From Streptomyces alboniger (GTDB lineage: Bacteria; Actinomycetota; Actinomycetes; Streptomycetales; Streptomycetaceae): a stretch of 64,000 bases of DNA. Within the stretch, counting starts at the first letter, position 1, and each line of letters begins with the position of its first letter. The position numbers were made by a program, and so were the translations under genes. A model generated the notes under the pieces. The model did not search any database. It was given only the letters and a program-made list of their open reading frames with translations, and was not told the DNA's origin. Positions 52,370 through 60,159 of the stretch are shown here, piece after piece. The DNA lies in NCBI RefSeq assembly GCF_008704395.1, contig NZ_CP023695.1, positions 744,001 through 808,000 on the forward strand, read 5' to 3'.

Positions 52370-53403
52370 CGGCGCCACCGCAGGGTGTCGTCGACGGCTC
52401 CGGCGCCGCCCTCCTGAGAGAGCGCCGCGCGCAGCACGGCGAGCCGGGTGAAGCGTCGCTCGAAGTCCTCCCGGGTCAGGCCGAACTTCCGGTAGGCGTC
52501 GGCGAGTTCGAGGGCGCCCTGCTTCACGGTCCACTCGCAGTCGAAGCCGGGTATCGCGGCGCGGAACCGGGAGAAGTCCACCCGGTACGACCGCGGATCG
52601 GCACCGGTCTCCCCGGTGATCACCACCTTCGAGCCGGACACCGCCGCGGCGACCTGCTCGGCGATCTCGGCGACCGTGACGTTGTTGGTCTCGCTGCCGA
52701 TGTTGAACGCCCGGTCGTGCACGGCCTCCCGGGGCGCGGTCAGTGCGGCCGTGAAGGCCCGCGCGATGTCGGCGGCGTGCACCAGCGGGCGCCACGGGGT
52801 GCCGTCGGACATCACGAGGACCTCGCCGGACAGGAGGGCGTGGCCCACCAGGTTGTTCAGCACGATGTCGGCGCGCAGCCGGGGTGAGTAGCCGAAGGCG
52901 GTGGCGTTGCGCATGAACACGGGGCTGAAGTCGCCGTCGGCGAGCGCGTGCAGGTCGTCCTCCACCCGCACCTTGGACTCCGCGTACGGCGTCACCGGGC
53001 GCAGCGGGGCGTCCTCCGTCACCAAGTCGCCGCCGCCCGCGGCACCGTAGACCGAGCAGGTCGACGCGTACAGGAAGCGCCGCACGCCGGCGTCGCGGGC
53101 AAGGCGGGCGAGGCGTACGGAGGCGTGGTGGTTGATGTCGTAGGTGAGTTCCGGCGCCAGCGATCCCAGGGGGTCGTTGGAGAGCGCGGCGAGGTGGATC
53201 ACGGCGTCCACCCCGGCCACGTGTTCGGCCGTGAGGTCGCGAAGGTCCACCCGGTGCCCGGACGGGTCGGCGGGCGGCGGGCCGAGTACGCAGTCGGCGA
53301 ACAGACCGGCGTCGAGGCCGACGACGTCGTGTCCGGCGGCCGTGAGGACCGGGGCCATCACGGTGCCCAGGTAGCCCTGGTGTCCGGTGAGCAGTACGCG
53401 CAT
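52366..53403 (-). CDS. NAD-dependent sugar epimerase/dehydratase
   Basis: An extended SDR of 345 residues with TGHQGYLGTVMAPVL (GxxGYLG cofactor loop), STCSVYG for the catalytic Ser, and YAESK for Tyr/Lys. It acts on a nucleotide sugar, probably a 4-epimerisation or 4-reduction of the CTP-activated sugar made by its operon neighbours. Exact chemistry cannot be read from sequence. It abuts the PIG-L gene with no gap. Confidence 0.88.
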   Translation of the reverse strand: MRVLLTGHQGYLGTVMAPVLTAAGHDVVGLDAGLFADCVLGPPPADPSGHRVDLRDLTAEHVAGVDAVIHLAALSNDPLGSLAPELTYDINHHASVRLARLARDAGVRRFLYASTCSVYGAAGGGDLVTEDAPLRPVTPYAESKVRVEDDLHALADGDFSPVFMRNATAFGYSPRLRADIVLNNLVGHALLSGEVLVMSDGTPWRPLVHAADIARAFTAALTAPREAVHDRAFNIGSETNNVTVAEIAEQVAAAVSGSKVVITGETGADPRSYRVDFSRFRAAIPGFDCEWTVKQGALELADAYRKFGLTREDFERRFTRLAVLRAALSQEGGAGAVDDTLRWRR

Positions 53404-54066
53404 TCATTCCCCCTGATGGAAGGTGCCGAGATCGAGCGTGAGTTTGGTGGTGGCGAACGCCTCGGCGTAGCGCGCGTGGCATTCGATACCGCGGATCCGC
53501 GCGAGGCCGAGGAAGGCCTCCCGGTCGTACCAGGGCCGGTGCCGCTGCGAGGGGTAGTGCTCCTGCAACAACCGCACCTTCTCTTCGGCGACCTCCGGGG
53601 ACAGCGGCTGGTACACACCCATGCGGCCGAGATCGCCGTCCCACTTGACGATCTCGTAGCCGAGCACGAGGTGGTCGCGGAACACGGTGGGCAGCAGGCG
53701 CGCCAGGCCGCGGTGGTCCTGGTGCGCGTCATCGGTGCGCGGCGCGAGCAGGAGATCCGGTTCGGTCCGCTCGCGCAGCTCCTCGACGGCGGCCTTGGCC
53801 TCCTCCCAGTGGGCGGGCAGTCGGCCGTCCGGCAGCTTGAGCACGGTCAGCCGCAGATCGGCGCCCGGGCAGAAGGCGGCCAGCGCGGCCCGCTCCTCCC
53901 GCTCCCGCTCGCCGCCACCGCCGGAGAGCACCAGCGCGTCGACGCGGATGCCCGGCCGGGCACGGCACATCGTCAGCAGCGTGCCGCCGGCGCCGATGGC
54001 GATGTCGTCGCAGTGCGCGCCCACCGCGACGAGCCGGTCCAGACGTCCGGTGCCGAGCCGGATCAC
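53404..54066 (-). CDS. PIG-L/LmbE family deacetylase
   Basis: A 220-residue Zn-dependent N-deacetylase. The first metal motif is AVGAHCDDIAIGAGGTL (HCDD in place of the usual HPDD) and the second is RTDDAHQDHRG. Relatives remove acetyl from GlcNAc-lipids or amino-sugar substituents. The Pro-to-Cys change in HPDD is common in polysaccharide-cluster members. The start is GTG 54066 in a GTGA overlap; the longer open frame upstream runs through the cytidylyltransferase gene and is rejected. Confidence 0.88.
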   Translation of the reverse strand: MIRLGTGRLDRLVAVGAHCDDIAIGAGGTLLTMCRARPGIRVDALVLSGGGGEREREERAALAAFCPGADLRLTVLKLPDGRLPAHWEEAKAAVEELRERTEPDLLLAPRTDDAHQDHRGLARLLPTVFRDHLVLGYEIVKWDGDLGRMGVYQPLSPEVAEEKVRLLQEHYPSQRHRPWYDREAFLGLARIRGIECHARYAEAFATTKLTLDLGTFHQGE

Positions 54067-54857
54067 GCCCTCGCCCCCGCGCCGTCCCGCTCCCACACGG
54101 CCCAGGGGCGCTCGCCCCTGGCGTAGGCGTCGTCGAGCGCGGCCCGCTCCTTCACGGTGTCGGTCGGCTTCCAGAAACCGCGGTGCTGGTGCGCCACGAG
54201 GCGGCCGCGCTTGGCCAGTTGGGCGCATCCGTCGGCGACCAGGTCCCCGCCCTCCGGGATGTGGTCGAAGACCTCCTGGCGGAGCACGAAGTAGCCGCCG
54301 TTCTCCCACAGCGGCAGATCGCTCACCGCGGTGATGCCTCCCACCAGACCGTCCTCGCCCAGGTCCACGCAGTGGAACGAGGACTGCGGCGGCACCACCA
54401 TCATCGACGCGCCGGCGTCACGCCCGGCGAACTGGTCGATCATCTGCGGCAGCGGGGCGTCGGTGAGCACGTCGGCGTAGTTGGCGAGGAACATCTCGTC
54501 GCCGTCCAGGTGGTGCCGCACCCGGCGCAGCCGCTCCCCGATCGGCGACTCGATGCCGGTCTGCGCGAACGTGATCGTCCAGTCGGCTATGTCGGTGGAG
54601 AGCAGCTCGGTGCGCCCGCCCCGCAGCACGAAGTCGTTGGACGTCGTCTCCTCGTAGGTGAGGAAGAAGTTCTTGATGTGGTGTGCGCCGTACCCGAGGC
54701 ACAGGATGAACTCCGTGTGCCCGAAGTGCGCGTAGTAGCGCATGACGTGCCAGATCAGCGGGCGCGGGCCGACCATCGCCATCGGCTTGGGCACGTCGTC
54801 CGCGGCACCGCTGCGCATCCGCATCCCGTAGCCGCCGCAGAACAGTACGACCTTCAT
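54063..54857 (-). CDS. rfbF: Glucose-1-phosphate cytidylyltransferase-like nucleotidyltransferase
   Basis: A 264-residue sugar nucleotidyltransferase. The N-terminal signature VVLFCGGYGMRMR with a following KPMAMVGPRPLIWHVMRYY matches RfbF, which makes CDP-glucose from CTP and glucose-1-phosphate. GFWKPTDTVKERAALDDAY near the C-terminus is also typical. No CDP-glucose 4,6-dehydratase (RfbG) is in the window; it may lie beyond the right edge. Overlap of 4 bp with the methyltransferase gene suggests that both act on one sugar. Confidence 0.88.
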   Translation of the reverse strand: MKVVLFCGGYGMRMRSGAADDVPKPMAMVGPRPLIWHVMRYYAHFGHTEFILCLGYGAHHIKNFFLTYEETTSNDFVLRGGRTELLSTDIADWTITFAQTGIESPIGERLRRVRHHLDGDEMFLANYADVLTDAPLPQMIDQFAGRDAGASMMVVPPQSSFHCVDLGEDGLVGGITAVSDLPLWENGGYFVLRQEVFDHIPEGGDLVADGCAQLAKRGRLVAHQHRGFWKPTDTVKERAALDDAYARGERPWAVWERDGAGARA

Positions 54858-56098
54858 GACTTCACCTCGACGATGCTCAGTTCCGGGATGGGGAAGACGA
54901 GCCGGCCGCCCCACTCGTGCACGAACGACAGCTGCTCGACCAGTTCGGCCCGCAGGTTCCACGGGAGGACGAGGACGTAGTCGGGTCGGTCGGCGGCTAT
55001 CCGCTCGGGCGGCAGGATCGGGATGCGGGTGCCCGGGGTGAACCTGCCGTGTTTGTAGGGGTTGCGGTCGACCGTGTACGGGAGCAGGTCGGGCCGGATG
55101 CCGCAGTGGTTGAGCAGGGTGTTGCCCTTGCCCGGGGCGCCGTAGCCGACGACCGTCTCGCCGCGCTCGGCCGCCTCGATGAGGAACTTCAGGAGGTCCC
55201 TGCGCACCTTGGCCACCCGGGCGGAGAACTCGGTGTACCCGGAGAGTTCCTGGAGGCCGGCGGCCTTCTCGCGGGCCAGGACGTCGGTCACGCGGCGACT
55301 CGGCTCGCCCGCCGCCTCGGCCGGCCGGGCCCACAGCCGGATGGAGCCGCCGTGCGTGGGCAGCAACTCGACGTCCACGAGCGTGAGTCCGCCGCTCGCG
55401 AGCGCCCGGGCCGCGGACGCGACCGTGTAGTACTGGAAGTGCTCGTGGTAGATCGTGTCGTACTGGTTCTCCTCGATCAGGGTCAGCAGGTGCTGCACCT
55501 CGATGGAGACCCAGCCGTCGTCGGCGACCAGGGCGCGCAACCCCTCGGTGAACCCGACGACGTCGGGGATGTGCGCGTACACGTTGTTGGCGACGACCAG
55601 GTCCGCCGCGCCGTGCTCGGCGCGGACGGCCTCGCCGGTGGCCGGGCTCAGGAACTCGGTGAGCGTGGGCACGCCCGCGTCCCGCGCCGCCGCGCCGACG
55701 TTCACCGACGGCTCGATGCCGAGGCAGCGGATCCCGCGGTCCCTCACGTGCTTCAGGAGATACCCGTCGTTGCTCGCCACCTCGACCACGAAGGCTTCCT
55801 TCTCCGCGGGGTCGAGACCGAGGCGCCGCACGGTGTCGGCGACGAACGTGCGCGCGTGCTCCACCCAGGAGGTCGAGAAGGAGGAGAAGTACGCGTACTC
55901 GCTGAACGTCTCCTCCGGCGTGATCAGCGGCGGGAGCTGCGCGAGCCAGCAGTCGGTGCAGACCCGCAGGTGCAGCGGGTACGCGGGCTCCGGTTGGTCC
56001 AGTCGGTCCGCGGCGAGAAAGCTCTCGCAAGGTGGTGTCGCCCCGAGGTCGACGACGCTCGCCATCGCTTCCGAGCCGCAGAGTCGGCATCGTGTCAT
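54854..56098 (-). CDS. Sugar C-methyltransferase (NovU/TylC3-like) with zinc ribbon
   Basis: A 414-residue three-part methyltransferase. The N-terminal zinc site is CRLC (residues 4-7) and CTDC (about 47-50); the SAM domain contains VVEVASNDGYLL; the C-terminal putative sugar-binding domain has VVGYGAPGKGNTLLNHCGI. Homologues add a methyl to C3 or C5 of keto-deoxy sugar nucleotides, giving branched sugars. Together with RfbF this points to a CDP-activated branched deoxysugar, of the yersiniose/caryophyllose kind, as one component of the polymer. It starts at ATG 56098, overlapping the GT4 stop. Confidence 0.9.
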   Translation of the reverse strand: MTRCRLCGSEAMASVVDLGATPPCESFLAADRLDQPEPAYPLHLRVCTDCWLAQLPPLITPEETFSEYAYFSSFSTSWVEHARTFVADTVRRLGLDPAEKEAFVVEVASNDGYLLKHVRDRGIRCLGIEPSVNVGAAARDAGVPTLTEFLSPATGEAVRAEHGAADLVVANNVYAHIPDVVGFTEGLRALVADDGWVSIEVQHLLTLIEENQYDTIYHEHFQYYTVASAARALASGGLTLVDVELLPTHGGSIRLWARPAEAAGEPSRRVTDVLAREKAAGLQELSGYTEFSARVAKVRRDLLKFLIEAAERGETVVGYGAPGKGNTLLNHCGIRPDLLPYTVDRNPYKHGRFTPGTRIPILPPERIAADRPDYVLVLPWNLRAELVEQLSFVHEWGGRLVFPIPELSIVEVKS

Positions 56099-57327
56099 GT
56101 AGTGCCCCCCATTGATGTGTTGCCCCCCATTGCTTCTGATTCGGTCCGACCCGCGATCGCGGTGCGGTACTCCTCCACCAGGCGCTCAAGGCCGACGACC
56201 GGGCTGAAGCCCTGCTCGTAACGGCGCCGGGCCGCCCGGCCCATCTTCTGGTTGCGCACCGGATCGGCCGTGATCCGGCGCAGGCAGGACGCGAGCGAGG
56301 CGGACTCGCCCGGCCTGTGCAGCAGCCCGGCCACCCCGTCCTCGACGAGTTCGACGAAGGCGCCGTGACCGGCCGCGACGGCCGGGACTCCCGCCGCCAT
56401 CGCCTCCACGACCACCAGGCCGAACGCCTCCAGCCAGGTCGAGGGCGCCACCACGGCGACCGACCGCGCGATGACCTCCCGGCACCGCGCCGGGTCGTAC
56501 AGGCCGACATAGCGCACGTCGTCCCTGCCCGCCGCCCAGGCGCTCACCTCCCCCTCCAGCGGCCCTCCGCCGACCACCACGAGCGGCACGCCCACACCGC
56601 CGCTCGCCGCGATCTCGTCCCACGCGGCCATGAGCAGTCGTACGCCCTTTGTCTCCGCGAGCCGGCCGAGGTAGAGCAGATGCTCGCCCGCGCCCGATCG
56701 CAGCGGACCCGAATCAGGTACGAAGTTGTGCTTCACCGCCAGCCGCCCGGCCGGCAGTCCGGCCCGCACCAGGACGTCGCGCTGCGCTGCGGAGATGCAG
56801 AGGAACCGCTCCACGCCCGACCACCACCGCCGCCGGTTGACCGCCAGGCTGACCGCGAGCGGCACGGTCGCGAGCCGGGAGCCGCGGTAGCAGCCGTGCC
56901 GGACGGCGGGCAGCGGTGTCGTCCCGACGCACTCGGCACACGGCCGGCCGTCCCGCTGGAGCGTGCCGGGCGGGCAGATCTGGGTGTAGTTGTGCAGCGT
57001 GGCGACGGCGGGTACGCCGGCGTCGGCGCAGGCGGCGAGGACCGCGGGCGACAGGAGCGGGAAGACGTTGTGGACGTGCACCACGTCCGGCCGCTCGGCG
57101 CGCAGCCGGGCGGCGAGTTCCGTGCGGACCGCCGGGTTCCACGGCACGAGCAGCGGCACCGCGGCCTTGGCCAGCAGGGACCGGGTGGCGATGTCGTCGC
57201 TGCGCCGCTCGAACATGTCGACCCGGTGGCCGGCCGCGCGCAGCAGCTCCGCCTCCTGGTCGACGACCCTGTTCTCACCGCTCGGCTGTCCCGAGGAGTA
57301 GCGGTTGTGCACCACGAGGACGTGCAT
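56095..57327 (-). CDS. Family 4 glycosyltransferase
   Basis: A 410-residue GT-B retaining glycosyltransferase. The N-terminal acceptor domain starts MHVLVVHNRYSSGQPSGENR, and the C-terminal donor domain has LLYLGRLAETKGVRLLMAAW and EAFGLVVVEAMAAGVPAVA with the E-x7-E motif. A CPPGTLQRDGRPCAEC stretch (near 130-145) holds two Cys pairs seen in a subset of GT4 enzymes. The start is ATG 57327; the open frame continues far upstream inside the polymerase gene as a shadow. Confidence 0.9.
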   Translation of the reverse strand: MHVLVVHNRYSSGQPSGENRVVDQEAELLRAAGHRVDMFERRSDDIATRSLLAKAAVPLLVPWNPAVRTELAARLRAERPDVVHVHNVFPLLSPAVLAACADAGVPAVATLHNYTQICPPGTLQRDGRPCAECVGTTPLPAVRHGCYRGSRLATVPLAVSLAVNRRRWWSGVERFLCISAAQRDVLVRAGLPAGRLAVKHNFVPDSGPLRSGAGEHLLYLGRLAETKGVRLLMAAWDEIAASGGVGVPLVVVGGGPLEGEVSAWAAGRDDVRYVGLYDPARCREVIARSVAVVAPSTWLEAFGLVVVEAMAAGVPAVAAGHGAFVELVEDGVAGLLHRPGESASLASCLRRITADPVRNQKMGRAARRRYEQGFSPVVGLERLVEEYRTAIAGRTESEAMGGNTSMGGTT

Positions 57328-57335
57328 GTGTGACG

Positions 57336-58625
57336 TCACCTCCGATCCTGGGCCCAGCGCGGGACATGTCTCCTGGGGGTTCTCGGCGTCGTGCGGGGCG
57401 CGGCCGCGGCGGGTGCCGCCAGCAGGGAGGCGGCCACGGCCAGATGCAGCAGATACGGGGAGGCGTCGCCGAGCCCGGCCTCGGTGTACGACGCGATCGC
57501 GCAGTAGCTGATCAGGAAGATCGCGCAGGCCCTCGCCAGCGACGGCGGCCGCAGCAGCGCGACGCCGCTCAGCACGAGGACGACCGCCGCCACGAGGGTG
57601 ACGCCGGTCCAGCCCTGCTCGTGGTAGACGGCCAGCCAGCTGTTGTCGATCGGCAGCCCGCCGAACGACTTGTCGCCGAGACCCATGCCGAACAACTTCT
57701 CCGTGGTCGTCCGGGGCGCCGCCAGCAGCGCGTCCCACACCTTGGCCCGGCCGGTGAGGCTGGTGAGGTGCTCCTGGCTCTGCCCGCGCAGGAACCACGC
57801 CCGCAGCGCGGAGGCGAACCCCACCGCGGCCACCACGGCGCACAGCACCGCCCAGGTGAAGAACCGGCGGGCGACGGCACTGGTGAGCAGGAGCGAGCCG
57901 GTCGCCAGCGTCAGCCCGATGAGCAGGCCGAGCGTGGCCGTACGCGTGTGGGTCAGCGCCAGCAGGACGAGTGAGGGCACGATGATGACCGCCGCGCCGG
58001 CCCTGTCGGTCCTGCGGCCGAGGACGAGCAGCACGGTGAGCCCGATGATGACCGCGGCGTACTGTCCGATCTGCGGCGGGGTGAGCGGCCACAGCGCGCC
58101 GACGAGGCGACCGCCGTAGAGGTCGGGCATGGCCGCGCCCGGTGCGGCGAGCGCGCCGACGGCGACGGACCCGAGCACCGCGAAGTACATCCGGATGTGG
58201 TGCCGTACGAACGTCAGGCCGCCGTCCCACCAGCGGCTGAGCAGCCACAGCGTGCCGACGAAGAGAGCCAGCCGCGCGCAGCGGAACAGGGCGCCGAACC
58301 CGGACTCCAGGTTCGCGCTGGAGATCACGCTCGGCACCAGCAGGAGCGTGAGCAGCAGTACGAAGGCGCTGGGTCGCACGCGCAACCGGAGATTGACCGC
58401 GAGCGCCAGCGCGAACGCCGCCGCCAGCGCGCCCATGGTGACCATCTGGATGAGCGAGCGGGGCAGCGGGATGATGGTCCTCGCACCGGCGGAGCCGAGC
58501 GTGTTGAGGACCAGCAGACCCCAGACGGTACCGACGATCTTCGGCGTGTGGGTCGTGTGGGTCGTGTGGGCCGTGTGGCCCGTGTACTCCGTGTGGCCTG
58601 TGTACTCCGTGGAGTCCCGGCTCAT
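57336..58625 (-). CDS. O-antigen ligase/Wzy-like polysaccharide polymerase, membrane
   Basis: A 429-residue membrane protein with 10-12 hydrophobic segments and a large extracytoplasmic loop (about residues 285-345, HLTSLTGRAKVWDALLAAP then GLPIDNSWLAVYHEQGW). This layout fits Wzy/WaaL polymerases or ligases. The first 28 residues are a His/Thr-rich tandem repeat (TEYTGHTEYTGHTAHTTHT) of unknown role, encoded by a 9-bp minisatellite. ATG 58625 is used; GTG 58634 would add three residues and overlap the previous stop. Confidence 0.85.
   Translation of the reverse strand: MSRDSTEYTGHTEYTGHTAHTTHTTHTPKIVGTVWGLLVLNTLGSAGARTIIPLPRSLIQMVTMGALAAAFALALAVNLRLRVRPSAFVLLLTLLLVPSVISSANLESGFGALFRCARLALFVGTLWLLSRWWDGGLTFVRHHIRMYFAVLGSVAVGALAAPGAAMPDLYGGRLVGALWPLTPPQIGQYAAVIIGLTVLLVLGRRTDRAGAAVIIVPSLVLLALTHTRTATLGLLIGLTLATGSLLLTSAVARRFFTWAVLCAVVAAVGFASALRAWFLRGQSQEHLTSLTGRAKVWDALLAAPRTTTEKLFGMGLGDKSFGGLPIDNSWLAVYHEQGWTGVTLVAAVVLVLSGVALLRPPSLARACAIFLISYCAIASYTEAGLGDASPYLLHLAVAASLLAAPAAAAPRTTPRTPRRHVPRWAQDRR
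58546..58608 (-). repeat. Seven 9-bp tandem repeats at the 5' end of the polymerase gene
   Basis: Units of CGTGTGGGT and close variants (plus strand) follow each other from 58546 to 58608. They keep the reading frame, so slippage would change the N-terminal His/Thr tract in three-residue steps without frameshift. Confidence 0.85.
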
Positions 58626-58626
58626 C

Positions 58627-60150
58627 TCAACCACCGTCCCGTGCGCGGAAGGTGCTGCCCGCGTCCTGCCGGTACGGCGTGCCCTGCCACTGCCCGAAGT
58701 CGAGCACCCGGCTCGGGTCGTGGGCGACGAAGGTCCATGGCCCGAGGTAGACGTTGTCGTGCCAGCGGTTGTGCTGCTTGTGAGTGATCGCCTCGGCCAC
58801 CCGCTCGCCCTTGTAGGGCGACCAGTCCGGGTAGGTGCCGTAGTTCGCGAGCACCGCCATGCGGTCGCACTTCACCGTGCACTTGACGACGGACTTGTCC
58901 AGCACGAAGCGGTTGTGGTGGATGTCCACCCGCTGGGTCTTCCACCGGCAGTCGGAGTAGAGGGGCGCGGTGGCGATCGCGGGCCGTTCGCAGCGGTCGT
59001 CGCGCCGCACCAGCAGCGTGCAGTCGCCGGTCGAGGTGTTGGCCGGACTGTTGCAGAACCGGTCGGCGTTCTCCCACAGGGTGATGCCGGACCAGTTGTT
59101 CTCCAGCACGTTCCGGTAGACCTCGATCTTGTCCGTGCGGGCCTTGACCCGTGGTTCGCCGCCGGACTCGGACAGGTAGACGGTCGCGAAGGGGAAGCTG
59201 TCGCCGCGCTCGGCGTACTTGCGGCCCTCGACCCAGTTGTTCCGCCGGATCGTGTTCTTCCGGATGACCGCGTTGTAGCTGGTCTCATACATCAGCGCGG
59301 CACCGTCGTTGGCCTCCAGCACGTTGTCCTCGATGCGGAAGTCGTTGTTGTTGGTGTCCGCCCACAGTCCGGCCCCGCGGTTGTCGTGCACCCAGTTGCC
59401 CCGGACGTCGGCGCCGTCGACGGCCCAGAACTTGATGCCTCCGGTGCAGCCGCAGCCCTTCCGCCGCCGCTCCCAGTCGCCGGTGTTGTTGCCCACGATC
59501 TCGTTGCCCTCGACCACGAGATCGCGGAGGGGTCCTTCGGCCTTGTAGGCGTTCATGCCGTACTGGCCGTTGGCGCGCAGGCAACTCGCGCGCACCCGCT
59601 GGCGGGCGCCGGCCATCAGCCCGGCACCGGAGTTGTGCTGGATCGTCGCGTGCTCGATCACCCACCCGTCGGCCGAGTCGTGGTTGACCACGCCCTCGTC
59701 CGGCGGCGCCACGAAACGCTGCACGGTCAGATGGCGGATGGTGACGTCGCGGGCATCGCCACCGAACGCGTACCGGTTGGATTTCCGGCCGTCGAGCACC
59801 GCGCCCGGCGCACCGAGATAGCGGTTCCCCTTCTTGGGGATGACCTGGGAGTAGCGGCCGGGTTCGAGCCGGTGCTTGCCCGGCCGGAGCCAGAACGTGG
59901 TGTTCCGGGGGTGGCGCCTGGTCTTCGCCGCCAGGTCACCGACCGTCGCGGGGTCGACCGTCACCGCGCCCGCCGGGGCCTTCGCCGGACCGGTCGCGGG
60001 GTTGGCGCACACCCGGGCCACGGGCCGGGCCCCGGACGTGGACGGCGCGCCCGTCGGTTCCGCCTCCGCGCCGGCACCGCTCGTACAGCCGGTCGCCAAC
60101 AGGGCCGGCGCCGCCAGCGGCACCACCCAGTTCCGCCACTTGATCCCCAC
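58627..60150 (-). CDS. Right-handed beta-helix lipoprotein
   Basis: A 507-residue exported protein. The signal peptide ends in the lipobox LLATGC (Cys22), so it is predicted to be anchored to the outer membrane face. A low-complexity stretch to about residue 60 precedes parallel beta-helix (PbH1) repeats rich in turn Asn/Gly: VVEGNEIVGNNTG, WVHDNRGAGLWADTNNND, VLEANDGAALMYE, VYRNVLENNWSG. This fold is common in polysaccharide lyases, hydrolases and epimerases. It likely edits or trims the polymer made by this operon. Paired Cys residues (e.g. KGCGCTGG) suggest disulfides. Confidence 0.9.
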   Translation of the reverse strand: MGIKWRNWVVPLAAPALLATGCTSGAGAEAEPTGAPSTSGARPVARVCANPATGPAKAPAGAVTVDPATVGDLAAKTRRHPRNTTFWLRPGKHRLEPGRYSQVIPKKGNRYLGAPGAVLDGRKSNRYAFGGDARDVTIRHLTVQRFVAPPDEGVVNHDSADGWVIEHATIQHNSGAGLMAGARQRVRASCLRANGQYGMNAYKAEGPLRDLVVEGNEIVGNNTGDWERRRKGCGCTGGIKFWAVDGADVRGNWVHDNRGAGLWADTNNNDFRIEDNVLEANDGAALMYETSYNAVIRKNTIRRNNWVEGRKYAERGDSFPFATVYLSESGGEPRVKARTDKIEVYRNVLENNWSGITLWENADRFCNSPANTSTGDCTLLVRRDDRCERPAIATAPLYSDCRWKTQRVDIHHNRFVLDKSVVKCTVKCDRMAVLANYGTYPDWSPYKGERVAEAITHKQHNRWHDNVYLGPWTFVAHDPSRVLDFGQWQGTPYRQDAGSTFRARDGG

Positions 60151-60159
60151 GCGTCCCCC

